Positions 19,873 to 28,403 of a DNA stretch of 64,000 nucleotides are shown here, one piece after another. Origin of the DNA: CALBTQ01 sp036725605 (GTDB taxonomy: Bacteria > Lernaellota > Lernaellaia > Lernaellales > Lernaellaceae). The stretch is taken from assembly GCA_036725605.1 (NCBI GenBank), contig DAIMDW010000014.1:78848-142847 (forward strand). Direction: 5' to 3'. Position 1 is the first letter of the stretch. Each line of letters opens with the position of its first letter. Position numbers and translations under genes: made by a program. The notes under the pieces were generated by a model. That model was not told where the DNA came from, did not search any database, and saw nothing but the letters and a program-made list of their open reading frames with translations.

Positions 19873-21042
19873 ATGAAATATAGCCGTTTTGTTTTGATCA
19901 TTGGAGTGCTATTAATGACAATTTTGTTTTCTTGCTCCAACCACAAAAACGACGATGATGACGATGACGACGACAGCGCGGACGATGATTATGACGACGA
20001 CATTATTCCGATTCTAAATGAAAACTGGTCATATAATCTAATCGATGAGTATTCTTCTGATTGTTCATTGTCCCTCGACTTAGATAATAATGTTTTTATT
20101 GTCTATTATGCCCCATTAAGGGAAGATGGATATGATGAATTATTTTATGTAAATAGTATTGATAATTGGCAAATCTATCCGTTCCCAAAACATGTTGGAT
20201 CTTGGCACACCACACCAGCGATGGATTCGGTAACGGATGAACAAGACAACCTCCATTTTCTTTATCCCGTTCAACGTGAAGGGGGAAAATTTATTTGCGA
20301 ATTATATTATAGCAAGTATGATGGAGATTCTTGGAGTTATGATAAAATATCTGATGCAGTTTACACTGATCCATATTCCCTTTCTATTGATAACGTGGGC
20401 AATGCGCATATTTCATACTATGATGAATCAGAAAAAAATGGCGATTTAATACATGTTGATAATTCGACCGGCTCGTGGCAATACGAAGTTGTCGAAGAAA
20501 ATGCTGGTAAATATATGGGGTATTGTCGCGCTGTAATAAAGACATTATCTGATTCATTGTACTTATTATATGTTATAACGGGGGAAAATTATGGTGACAA
20601 TCATTTGGTGTATGCTCAAAAAAATGATGACGTATGGGAAAAAATAATTGTTGCTGAGAATGTCGATAGCGCAACCATGGACATAGATTCATTGGGTAAT
20701 GCGCATATCCTTTATCGGAACGATGACATTCTTGTATATGTAAGTAATATGTCAGGCGAATTTATTTCCAAAAGAGCTGCTGATGGGTATTGTAATTGGG
20801 CGCAAGAGTTGGTTGTCGATGAAAATAATAATGTCCACATCATACATTCGGGCAGTATGTATAACACGAAAAGTGGTTCTTATTACGTAAATAACATTAG
20901 CGGCAATTGGATCTCGGAAGAAATATCGGCTTATTTAACCGATGTGATATCAGCAGAAATTGATTCTGAACAAGTGCTTCACGTCGCAATGAACGCCGGC
21001 GATTACCTCTGCCACCTGACGCGGGAAATTCCACAGGAGTAA
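19873..21042 (+). CDS. Poly-Asp beta-propeller lipoprotein paired with amidase-like copy 1
   Basis: A 389-residue exported lipoprotein. The signal peptide ends in ILFSC, a good lipobox, followed by about 20 residues dominated by Asp. The remainder contains five or more repeats with the pattern LSIDNVGNAHISYYD or MDIDSLGNAHILYRN, spaced about 50 residues apart. This is the hallmark of sialidase/BNR-type beta-propellers, although no active site is evident. It starts two bases after the amidase-like gene, and AGGAG overlaps that gene's end, so the two are translated together. Exported lipid anchoring beside an unexported amidase is the arrangement of effector and periplasmic immunity pairs, but binding or adhesion is equally possible. 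Base composition is AT-rich except for the last 25 codons. Confidence 0.65.
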   Translation: MKYSRFVLIIGVLLMTILFSCSNHKNDDDDDDDDSADDDYDDDIIPILNENWSYNLIDEYSSDCSLSLDLDNNVFIVYYAPLREDGYDELFYVNSIDNWQIYPFPKHVGSWHTTPAMDSVTDEQDNLHFLYPVQREGGKFICELYYSKYDGDSWSYDKISDAVYTDPYSLSIDNVGNAHISYYDESEKNGDLIHVDNSTGSWQYEVVEENAGKYMGYCRAVIKTLSDSLYLLYVITGENYGDNHLVYAQKNDDVWEKIIVAENVDSATMDIDSLGNAHILYRNDDILVYVSNMSGEFISKRAADGYCNWAQELVVDENNNVHIIHSGSMYNTKSGSYYVNNISGNWISEEISAYLTDVISAEIDSEQVLHVAMNAGDYLCHLTREIPQE

Positions 21043-21135
21043 CTCTCAGCAACCGGCGCGCGGTTTACTTGAGCATAAAATGGACTTAGAATAATCGCAC
21101 GGAACTGGATTGTTTCCGTGTCGGAGGGAAATGCG

Positions 21136-22785
21136 ATGTCCCGTTACGAAGCCGTGCCGCACCCACGCGATCCGAAGTTGGTTTACTACCGCAAAGTGGA
21201 AGGCTCCAGCGAAACGAAAGTCGTTCCGGTGAAAAAATCGTCGCGCCAGAGCGCCTCCAGCGTCGTTCCCGCAAAAAGACCGCCGCGTAAAAGCGCCTCC
21301 GGCGTTGTCCCGGCGAAGCGGCCCAAGGGCGAAAAGCGAGTCGTGCCCGCCGTTCGCCCCGCCAACCCGGGCAAGGTCGTGCCGGTTATTAGAAAGAATC
21401 GTAATTTTCAGTTAGCGACAATCGAGCAACCTCCTTATGATTTTTTTATATATAAAACACCTACGTTTGAACTTGCAGAAATGTATCGTGGCAAAGACTT
21501 TCCAAGCGATTATTATGGTTTTATTGATGAATCCTATTTGGAAATTGAAGTGACAAAGGATTCAGGAGATGCGCAGTTACGTTTGGATTTAAACGATGGA
21601 TACATACATTCGGATTATTTTTCTTCGACGGTTGACCCGATTAGGGGAAGAATTTTTACCATCGAGTTTTTCCACAACGGTCGAAATAGAAATTTAAGAC
21701 TGTTCGATTGGCCGGAAACAATCATGCCGGCGGAATGTCTTGATCATACGGTTATCCGTCCTCACCCCGGTCATCATATTAATGTAAAGAATGTTCGAAT
21801 GATCCTGAATGGGACAGTCATCTGTCAGAAACAATTTTCGTCACCGAAGAAAATAACAAATTATCAACCATTGGATCTGACCTCGTATATTCGAGAAACC
21901 AGATTGGGCCATTTGCGTAAATACACAAATTCGAACAACCCGATTCTTATCACGGCGGCGCTGGAATGGGGTAAGGCATGGAATATAATGAAATATGGCG
22001 GAGTGTGGAGAAAAAGCGTTGTCGGCCGATGGGAAGAAGAACCGGTTAATTGGTGTAGTGAATTTGCTTCGTGGGTGATTCGGCAAGGGAGCAATCTGCA
22101 TCCGCCGGCAAAATATGGAAGGAATTTAGGCAGTTATGATTTGGCGCGGTATTTTATCGGTCAAGGTTGGGATACGGATTTATTTTTAAAAGGCAAAAAA
22201 AATGATATTGGTTTAAATAGATTTATCACACCGAATAATTATATTTCACTTTGGGATGAGGATAAGCATTTGGTTGACCCTAATTATATTAGAAAAAAAT
22301 ATGATTTTGTGGGTATGAAACTACTTGTTGGTGGATTAAACGAAAAATTGAATGAACGAAGAGAATGGTTAGGCACTGAAAATGAAAAAACCTTTACTTT
22401 TTTTGCTAGAAATCCACGTCAATGTAGTTACAACAATTTGCCAAATGTAATAAAGCCAGGATTTTATGTGAAAATTAAAAGAGGAACGATAAATGAGCCA
22501 ATACGAGGCCATAGTACTCTTTTTGTTGATTGGATCCACCAAGAGGATGGCGAATGGAAAAAAGGCTTTGTAAAGAATGGCTTCCGAAATTATTTTTGGG
22601 GACTTGGTGGAAACCAGGATGATCGTGTTAAAGTTAAAATTTATGAAATTTCCGAATCGACCTCCACTGCCGATATCTTCTGGAAAGCCAGTTCTGATGC
22701 CACCGGGGCTTACGGCTATCAAGACGGATTCGGCGACACTCGTAATTTATCGGTAAAGCCAACAGGCATTAGGGGACGAAGATGA
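21136..22785 (+). CDS. CHAP/NlpC-like cysteine amidase-type protein with N-terminal VVP repeats (copy 2)
   Basis: A 549-residue paralogue of the 18362 gene. The ATG at 21136 has GGAGGG seven bases upstream; the GTG at 21118 is rejected. Residues about 30-90 carry five short units beginning VVP: VVPVKKSSRQSAS, VVPAKRPPRKSAS, VVPAKRPKGEKR, VVPAVRPANPGK and VVPVIRKNR. They are strongly basic, and there is no Sec signal. The middle part has NVRMILNGTVICQKQF, matching the copy 1 beta segment, and the C-terminal part has VNWCSEFASWVIRQGS (Cys) and IRGHSTLFVDW (His). The repeat coding part is GC-rich; the catalytic part is strongly AT-rich. The stop overlaps the next gene by four bases. Amidase role inferred. 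Confidence 0.6.
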   Translation: MSRYEAVPHPRDPKLVYYRKVEGSSETKVVPVKKSSRQSASSVVPAKRPPRKSASGVVPAKRPKGEKRVVPAVRPANPGKVVPVIRKNRNFQLATIEQPPYDFFIYKTPTFELAEMYRGKDFPSDYYGFIDESYLEIEVTKDSGDAQLRLDLNDGYIHSDYFSSTVDPIRGRIFTIEFFHNGRNRNLRLFDWPETIMPAECLDHTVIRPHPGHHINVKNVRMILNGTVICQKQFSSPKKITNYQPLDLTSYIRETRLGHLRKYTNSNNPILITAALEWGKAWNIMKYGGVWRKSVVGRWEEEPVNWCSEFASWVIRQGSNLHPPAKYGRNLGSYDLARYFIGQGWDTDLFLKGKKNDIGLNRFITPNNYISLWDEDKHLVDPNYIRKKYDFVGMKLLVGGLNEKLNERREWLGTENEKTFTFFARNPRQCSYNNLPNVIKPGFYVKIKRGTINEPIRGHSTLFVDWIHQEDGEWKKGFVKNGFRNYFWGLGGNQDDRVKVKIYEISESTSTADIFWKASSDATGAYGYQDGFGDTRNLSVKPTGIRGRR

Positions 22786-24032
22786 AACGCTTTACTGTTT
22801 TATTAATGGTTATTATTGTCGCTTTGTTTTTATCCGTTTCCCAGGCAAATTCTAAGAACACAAATGGAAAAATTTTAGTTAGGTATTCTCCCGACGGTAA
22901 AAAAATCAATGATCTGAGATGGGAAACAGACAGTAACTATTCCGCTTTTCTTCCGCTGAGCATCGACCATTTGGGACAGGTTATCGTGTCGGTCGGTAAT
23001 TTCCTGCTGGTTTTTGATAGCGCGATGGAAACAGTAAGAAAAGGAGATTATTGCGCTCAAAGGTTATTGATTGACAATAACAATAACTATCTCCTTCAAG
23101 TGGCAGATGGTATCTTTAAAACTGATGTTGAATTTAATGAAATATGGAAAATTGAAAATATTCATCTAGATCTATATACCGAACCGATAACTTTGGATCA
23201 TAATAATAATTTTTATTACATCAACAGCACATGTACACCACTAAAGGAATCGGCAACCTTGGTGAAATATGATGAAGCCGGCAATTTTCTCTGGCATATT
23301 TCCCACGATGACGAAGAAATCAATCCATGTGTAATGCAGGATATTCTGATATATGATGAATTTATTTATTGGCGGGCCGATGCGCCTAGTAATTTAAATT
23401 ACAATACGGTTGTTTACAAATATGGCAATGATGCATCTAGTTATTGGCATATAGAAATGGAACATGCTTATAATCTGATGCGATGGAATGAGGTTAATAA
23501 AAACCTTGTATTTGCTTCTAAGGATTATCTTACTTTTTATTCGAGTGAAGGAGAACTACTCGATGAGTATTCTATCGACGAGATCGTAGATGCCAGCGGT
23601 TCTGCTGTTTGGGTATCCGACCTGGAAATTGATACGGATGGTCAATTCTCCATACTGATTGTTGATCGAGGAGACACGGAAAAAATTATTCTTGAAAAGA
23701 TCAATCAATTAGGTGAGCCTCTCTGGTCTGCGCCATTTGTTTATTCAGACAATTACCTGATAGACTTTCAAACCCAAATAGATAGTGAAAATAATATTCT
23801 CATCAGCGGATTATCTTGTTTTGATGTGAATGATTGCAATTGCGTTCTTTTTAAATTGGATTCAAACGGTAACCATTTATGGGAAAATCGCCTACCTCGG
23901 TGTTACTCAAAGGAGTTTACTTGCTCGACTGCCTTGGACGAAGACGACAACATCTACCTTGCCGGATATTACGGTTACGAAGAGGACGATGGCGACGATG
24001 ATGACGACGAACCCGGCTGCGGGTGCTTCTAA
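22782..24032 (+). CDS. Exported beta-propeller protein with C-terminal poly-Asp and GCGCF end, paired with amidase-like copy 2
   Basis: A 416-residue protein with a signal peptide (MKRFTVLLMVIIVALFLSV...) and no lipobox. Repeated segments such as LDHNNNFYYINS, LDSNGNHLWENRL and LDEDDNIYLAGYYG indicate a PQQ- or SBBP-type beta-propeller. It ends in an acidic tract (DDGDDDDDEP) and GCGCF. Its start overlaps the stop of the amidase-like gene (ATGA), so the two are coupled. The copy 1 propeller carries its Asp run after a lipid-modified Cys; this one carries it at the C-terminus beside two cysteines, so the anchoring logic may be swapped. AT-rich until the last few codons. Role unknown; a partner or protector of the adjacent protein is inferred from position only. 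Confidence 0.65.
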   Translation: MKRFTVLLMVIIVALFLSVSQANSKNTNGKILVRYSPDGKKINDLRWETDSNYSAFLPLSIDHLGQVIVSVGNFLLVFDSAMETVRKGDYCAQRLLIDNNNNYLLQVADGIFKTDVEFNEIWKIENIHLDLYTEPITLDHNNNFYYINSTCTPLKESATLVKYDEAGNFLWHISHDDEEINPCVMQDILIYDEFIYWRADAPSNLNYNTVVYKYGNDASSYWHIEMEHAYNLMRWNEVNKNLVFASKDYLTFYSSEGELLDEYSIDEIVDASGSAVWVSDLEIDTDGQFSILIVDRGDTEKIILEKINQLGEPLWSAPFVYSDNYLIDFQTQIDSENNILISGLSCFDVNDCNCVLFKLDSNGNHLWENRLPRCYSKEFTCSTALDEDDNIYLAGYYGYEEDDGDDDDDEPGCGCF

Positions 24033-24046
24033 CGCGGAAAGCCGAA

Positions 24047-24058
24047 TGCGGAATGAGG
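24047..24058 (+). repeat. Copy of the island border repeat
   Basis: TGCGGAATGAGG, identical to 18066-18077, placed between the end of the copy 2 propeller gene and the remnant at 24062. Confidence 0.5.
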
Positions 24059-24061
24059 ACG

Positions 24062-24136
24062 GTCAATAAAATCCACGTGGCGATGAACGCCGGCAGCTAC
24101 CTGGTCCACCTGACGCGTGAGATTGAGCCGGAGTAA
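24062..24136 (+). pseudogene. 3' remnant of a third propeller gene
   Basis: In one frame the DNA reads VNKIHVAMNAGSYLVHLTREI followed by EPE and TAA. This closely matches the end of the copy 1 propeller (VLHVAMNAGDYLCHLTREIPQE), including synonymous-only differences at several codons. There is no start codon or upstream body, so it is the tail of a lost paralogue lying right after the border repeat. Confidence 0.75.
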
Positions 24137-24168
24137 TTGCCACCGGGCGGGCGAAAATATGTTATTCT

Positions 24169-24198
24169 AAAAAAAAGACCGGCCCACCTGGACCGGTC
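24169..24198 (-). terminator. Rho-independent terminator of the subtilase gene
   Basis: On the minus strand GACCGG, a 10-base loop, CCGGTC and eight Ts, 28 bases past the subtilase stop. Confidence 0.8.
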
Positions 24199-24225
24199 CT
24201 TATGGGGGAATGGGAAGAGTATTTG

Positions 24226-26271
24226 TTACTCTTCAGGGAACCAATCGTCCGCATTGGACGACATGTCAGGCTCGCCTTCCCAATCGTAGCTGAAGCCACC
24301 CAAGACCTCGTTCGTGCCGTCCAGGGAGAACGGACTGACGAACGAACTGCTCCATAAGAGTTTGATGATCGGCGTAAACACGGGGTCCTCCCCGATGATC
24401 ACGCCCGTCCACGCCAGGCCGGCGCCCCAGATAATGCCCGGTTTGTACGCTTCCTGGTACACGTCCAGCATCGGCGAACCGTAGACGGTCATGCCCGTCC
24501 ACGCCAGCCCCTGGCCCCAGATCACCTCTTCGCCGGTCAGCGGGAAAATCGTGCTCGACACGAAATCGGGATCGGTCACCCACGGCTCGCCCGGAATCTG
24601 GCTCGAGCTTTCCGTCGCCTCGGTCAGATACACCGCGCCCGCCACGTTCAACAAACCGCTGCCCTGCTCGATCGCGTTGAGCGCCAGGCAGTTCGGATCG
24701 TCGCGCCACAACGGATCGTCGTAGCACGTCGCCGCGCTGCTTTCGGCCAGCAGCGGCTGCGCGGAGAGCATCAGGATGGCTTTGGCTTCGTTGTTGGTCA
24801 GATTCGAATTGGCCTGCACCAGCAGCGCCGCCGTTCCGGCGACGACCGGCGCGGCCATCGAAGTTCCGCTCATCTGGAAGTAGTCGGTTCCGCTGCACGA
24901 CGTCGCGCCGTAATCGCACCCGTTGACGATCCGGTCGGGATAGATCGTGCCCAGCAGGCTGCCCGGCGCGTAAGGCGCGATGATTTCCACGCCCGGAGCG
25001 ACCAGGTCCGGCTTGGCCAGCCCGTTCCACGCCGTCGGGCCGCGCGAGCTGAAGAACGCCACGTTGTCGTTGTGCCCCAACGCGTCCCGCTGCCGCTTGG
25101 CCGTGCCGCGCATGTCCGACGCACCCACGGTGATCGCCGACGGACTCAAGCCCGGCGAAGCGATCGAACCGTACAGATTCTGGCCGTTGTAGTAGCCGTA
25201 GTTGCCGGCCGCGACCACGACGATCAACCGGTTCTGAACCGCGTTTTCCACCGCCTGGCACAGCGGATCGTACTGCCACGGATCCATCGGCGGCAGGCCC
25301 AGCGACAAGTTGACCACGCGAATGTTGTAGCGGCCGCGATTGGCCGTCACCCACTCCAGCGCTTCGATCACGTCGCTGATCAGACCGCTGCCGTTGCTCT
25401 TGAGCACCTTGGCGATGATCAGATTCGCTTCCGGCGCCACGCCTTCGAACGTCGTGTCGTAACCCAGATCGTACGAACGACGGCCGTTGCCGGCGATGAT
25501 GCCCGCCACGTGCGTGCCGTGGCCGTAGCCGTCGTTGACGTTAATCACATTGCCTTCGTTGGTGAAGTTGCGCGCGGCCACCACGCGGTTGCCGAACACC
25601 TTGGAAAAGTCCGCATGCGTGCGCGCGATGCCGCTGTCCAGCACCGCCACGCCGATGCCCGTGCCGGTGTAGCCGGCAAAGTCGATCGCGCTTTGGCGAA
25701 CCGCCACCTGATCGGTGCCGATGGTCTTGTTCATCAGGCTCAGATCGCTGACCTGCACGTCGCGATCCGGCGTGATGTACGCAATCCGATCCAGGCTCGC
25801 CAGACCGGCGACGATCTTCTCGTCGGCCGACAATTTCATGATGTGCACCGATTCGTACGTGTCGTCGATCGGATACCCGTCGGCCTGCAGTTCCTCGCTC
25901 AATTTCCAGATGACCGCCTGATCGGTGGACATCTTCCAGATTACCGCCTGCTCCGCCGACAGCTTCCAGATGACCGCGCCGTCCTGACGCGCCTTCCAGA
26001 TCACCGCCGGATCCATCATCAATTCGCGGGCCAGATCCTGGTTGATCGCTTCGGCGAAAATCCGCTGCGGATCGGCCTGCACCAGCACGTCCACCCGGCC
26101 GTACTCGGCCAGCAGCGGCATCAGATCCGGCGAAATTTTGGCCTGCTGTTGCGGCGTCAGATCGTCGAACGTCTGCGGCGCTTCGTTCATCGTCGCCTGT
26201 TCGACATCTCCCCCGCATCCGAAAAATGAAAATACCGTGATCAGCAATACGAACCAAAAGAACCGTTTCAT
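24226..26271 (-). CDS. Subtilisin-like (S8) serine protease lipoprotein with AVIWK repeats
   Basis: A 681-residue exported protease. ATG at 26271 follows a GGGGGGG stretch; the lipobox is FFGC. The prodomain region contains four AVIWK units at an exact 10-residue period (about residues 89, 99, 109 and 119). The catalytic triad is clear: Asp in VAVLDSGIA, His in GHGTHVAGI and Ser in SGTSMAAPVVAG. After the catalytic domain are two IWGxGLAWTG repeats near the C-terminus (GQGLAWTGMTVYG and GAGLAWTGVIIG). Subtilases cut proteins outside the cell or at the surface. Translation is coupled to a 71-codon ORF whose TGA overlaps the ATG by one base. The Trp-containing repeats on both sides of the catalytic domain could pack together or bind wall polymer; this is inference. 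Confidence 0.92.
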   Translation of the reverse strand: MKRFFWFVLLITVFSFFGCGGDVEQATMNEAPQTFDDLTPQQQAKISPDLMPLLAEYGRVDVLVQADPQRIFAEAINQDLARELMMDPAVIWKARQDGAVIWKLSAEQAVIWKMSTDQAVIWKLSEELQADGYPIDDTYESVHIMKLSADEKIVAGLASLDRIAYITPDRDVQVSDLSLMNKTIGTDQVAVRQSAIDFAGYTGTGIGVAVLDSGIARTHADFSKVFGNRVVAARNFTNEGNVINVNDGYGHGTHVAGIIAGNGRRSYDLGYDTTFEGVAPEANLIIAKVLKSNGSGLISDVIEALEWVTANRGRYNIRVVNLSLGLPPMDPWQYDPLCQAVENAVQNRLIVVVAAGNYGYYNGQNLYGSIASPGLSPSAITVGASDMRGTAKRQRDALGHNDNVAFFSSRGPTAWNGLAKPDLVAPGVEIIAPYAPGSLLGTIYPDRIVNGCDYGATSCSGTDYFQMSGTSMAAPVVAGTAALLVQANSNLTNNEAKAILMLSAQPLLAESSAATCYDDPLWRDDPNCLALNAIEQGSGLLNVAGAVYLTEATESSSQIPGEPWVTDPDFVSSTIFPLTGEEVIWGQGLAWTGMTVYGSPMLDVYQEAYKPGIIWGAGLAWTGVIIGEDPVFTPIIKLLWSSSFVSPFSLDGTNEVLGGFSYDWEGEPDMSSNADDWFPEE

Positions 26272-26486
26272 CAATTCCCCCCCATGACGGCGGCCGTTTC
26301 CTCCACCTCATCAATCGCGGCCTTGCCGTTGCTGTAAACATGAACTTTGAGCGTGGTCGGATTTTCCTCGTGATCGTCCAATTCCTGAACCAGACGTTGC
26401 TGCAATGCAAAAATGGACAGGGCGGTTACCTGATCCAACCGACTGGGCGCCATAACGTGAATTTGCTGTTTTTTCCGCATACGCAC
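26271..26486 (-). CDS. Small protein translationally coupled to the subtilase
   Basis: A 71-residue protein of unknown family with a basic start (MRMRKKQQ) and an acidic C-terminal half (TLKVHVYSNGKAAIDEVEET). The GTG at 26486 is chosen because GAGG lies six bases upstream; the ATG at 26480 is an alternative. There is no signal peptide. Its stop overlaps the subtilase start (TGATG). Possible roles are a subtilase regulator or simply a leader cistron that tunes protease expression. The coupling supports a real gene; the function is open. Confidence 0.55.
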   Translation of the reverse strand: MRMRKKQQIHVMAPSRLDQVTALSIFALQQRLVQELDDHEENPTTLKVHVYSNGKAAIDEVEETAAVMGGN

Positions 26487-27013
26487 AGTGAACCTCGGAT
26501 TTTATTCAGACCGTGCATTTACAAAGCACATGCCAAGGTCAACCGCTTTGGAAGGAAGTGATGCTATCTGATTGTTTTATAATGCTTTATTATTTCTCGA
26601 CCGGGTTATCGAATACCCCGCGTCCCCTGCCCCTTTTTGCCGCCGGAAAGCCGTGCATGAGGCAATAATTGCCTTTATTATCAACCGGTTTTTCTTTTAA
26701 AACATTGGAACAACCGTTCAAATTCAGTCAAGCTTTTGACTAATTGACGCCCCAATTTCGCAAATTCATCTAAATAACAACCGCATTTTCGGCCAAAATG
26801 TTGACACAAATCCACCGCTATTCGCCGCTTCCAGGAATCCCCACCGAAAAGCCATTCTAAATATCCAACATAACATCTTATTATTACACAGTATTATGCA
26901 AGTCAAAAGATTGACTACAAGCTCTCGACACTCCGCCCGCAAGCTTGTCGTAATCTTGACAACATTCCGTGTTAATTGAACGGATATTCAGTTTCGGGTG
27001 GATCATAAAAAAA
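26487..27013. other. Gene-free AT-rich region with two AGTCAA-N4-TTGACT palindromes
   Basis: About 530 bases with no credible ORF. Two copies of the same inverted repeat with the same four-base spacer are present: AGTCAAGCTTTTGACT at 26726-26741 and AGTCAAAAGATTGACT at 26901-26916. They may be operators for the subtilase operon to the left or affect transcription from the tRNAs to the right. No regulator gene is adjacent. Confidence 0.45.
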
Positions 27014-27088
27014 TGGCGCCCCCAGCAGGAATCGAACCTGCGCACACGGATCCGGAGTCCGTTGCTCTATCCACTGAGCTACGGGGGC
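27014..27088 (-). tRNA. tRNA-Arg: tRNA-Arg (anticodon CCG)
   Basis: Full cloverleaf: acceptor GCCCCCG pairs with TGGGGGC, the anticodon arm is ACGGA-CTCCGGA-TCCGT, the T arm has GGTTCGATTCC, and 3' CCA is encoded. It reads CGG codons. Confidence 0.95.
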
Positions 27089-27103
27089 GTAAAAGGAAAG
27101 AAG

Positions 27104-27176
27104 TGGACCGTAGCAGATTCGAACTGCCGACCTCTGCCTTGCGAAGGCAGCGCTCTTCCAGCTGAGCTAACGGCCC
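27104..27176 (-). tRNA. tRNA-Ala: tRNA-Ala (anticodon CGC)
   Basis: Acceptor GGGCCGT pairs with ACGGTCC and contains the G3:U70 pair that marks alanine tRNAs. The anticodon arm is CTGCC-TTCGCAA-GGCAG. CCA is not encoded. It lies 15 bases upstream of tRNA-Arg, so the two are probably co-transcribed. Confidence 0.95.
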
Positions 27177-27248
27177 ACATCCGGGATGCGTTATATAATC
27201 AATTCCCATGCAATTGTAAAGGATTAAATTCATTGAAGCCAGTTGAAT

Positions 27249-28313
27249 TCAGCGAAACAACTTTTCCGGATCGCCCTTGTGATATCCATAGATCAACACG
27301 TCGCCGCGCCGGTAATTTTGCGCCAGTCCCACGTTCTCGAAGCTGATGCCCCCGTGCACCTCGACGCTCGATTTCCAGTACACGAACCGCCCGTTGACCA
27401 GCCCCCGCAGGCTGTCGTCGTAGGCGCCCATCGGCTTGCGGAAGTACTGCGTCAACACGCGCCGGTGCGGATACCCGCCCGCTTCCCACGGCTTCTCCTC
27501 GTCGGGCCGCGCCGCGAAAACCACGTCGCCGTCGGCGTTTTTGCGCAGCAGGTCCAGCGGAAAGAACCGGATCGGCGCGAAGCCCAGCGCGCGGTAATGC
27601 GGCCAGATCGTCCGTGCGTTGAGCACCCGGCCGCGCAGATACACGTCGCGCTGCCGCGTCAGGTTGCCGAAAGTGGACGACAAAACGTTGTAGCGCATCG
27701 CCTTGCCGCCCGGCTCGTCGTAGAACACGAACATCGCCTCACGCGGCCGGTCCGGGTAGAAATGCACCAGAAAATACGGGCGCGCGCCGTTGGGAAATTC
27801 CTCGCAACGCACCGCCAGCGACATCACCGGATCACCGTTGGCGTCACGCCCGGGCCGCGCGACCTCCTTCCAGGGCGGCGGCTCCTGGTCGCGCCAACGG
27901 TCGTAGTCGCGATGAAACTCCGGCGGATAGGCGAATATGCGAATGCCCGGCGCCTTGTCGCTCGGGCTGCGGTCCAGCTCGCTCTGGCCCAGTTCGCCGT
28001 CCATAGTCACCGGCGCGACCGCCAGAAAGTTGATGAAATACAGCGCGCCGTCTTCCTCGAAGCCCATGCGCAGCAGGCCGCGCGGCCCGCCCACGTCATC
28101 GCGCCCCAGGCCGACACGCGCCGGCGCAATGCCCATCACCATCCCGTCGCGCACGCCCCAAATCGGATAATCCCCCGCGCTCATCGGCCGGATGAACGGA
28201 TCGTCTTCGCCGAAGCGATCGATCGTCGGCTCCCACTGCACGCCCAGCGGCGACCACGACGCGCACCCTGACGCCGCCGTTACAATGAGCATCAATAGGA
28301 AGAAGCGTTTCAT
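27249..28313 (-). CDS. Hypothetical lipoprotein
   Basis: A 354-residue exported protein; the signal peptide ends at TAASGC, a good lipobox. It is rich in aromatic residues with short beta-like segments (GALYFINFLAV, GARPYFLVHFYP, EAMFVFYDE) and has SVEVHGGISFENVGLA near the C-terminus. I do not recognise the family. It has no partner in an operon; tRNAs lie downstream and a divergent gene upstream. It is probably a periplasmic or outer-membrane-attached protein. Confidence 0.75.
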   Translation of the reverse strand: MKRFFLLMLIVTAASGCASWSPLGVQWEPTIDRFGEDDPFIRPMSAGDYPIWGVRDGMVMGIAPARVGLGRDDVGGPRGLLRMGFEEDGALYFINFLAVAPVTMDGELGQSELDRSPSDKAPGIRIFAYPPEFHRDYDRWRDQEPPPWKEVARPGRDANGDPVMSLAVRCEEFPNGARPYFLVHFYPDRPREAMFVFYDEPGGKAMRYNVLSSTFGNLTRQRDVYLRGRVLNARTIWPHYRALGFAPIRFFPLDLLRKNADGDVVFAARPDEEKPWEAGGYPHRRVLTQYFRKPMGAYDDSLRGLVNGRFVYWKSSVEVHGGISFENVGLAQNYRRGDVLIYGYHKGDPEKLFR

Positions 28314-28403
28314 TGAAAAACATCATCGCACAAGCTCCGATGTCGCACAAAGGCGAAAGATCCGGCGTTTGAGTACGGCCGTTCGATTGTGTCTTCATTG
28401 ACC

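Noticed and set aside
17700..24200. Insertion sequence or prophage as source of the AT-rich island
   Set aside because: No transposase, integrase or terminal inverted repeats with target duplication were found; only the short border repeat is shared.
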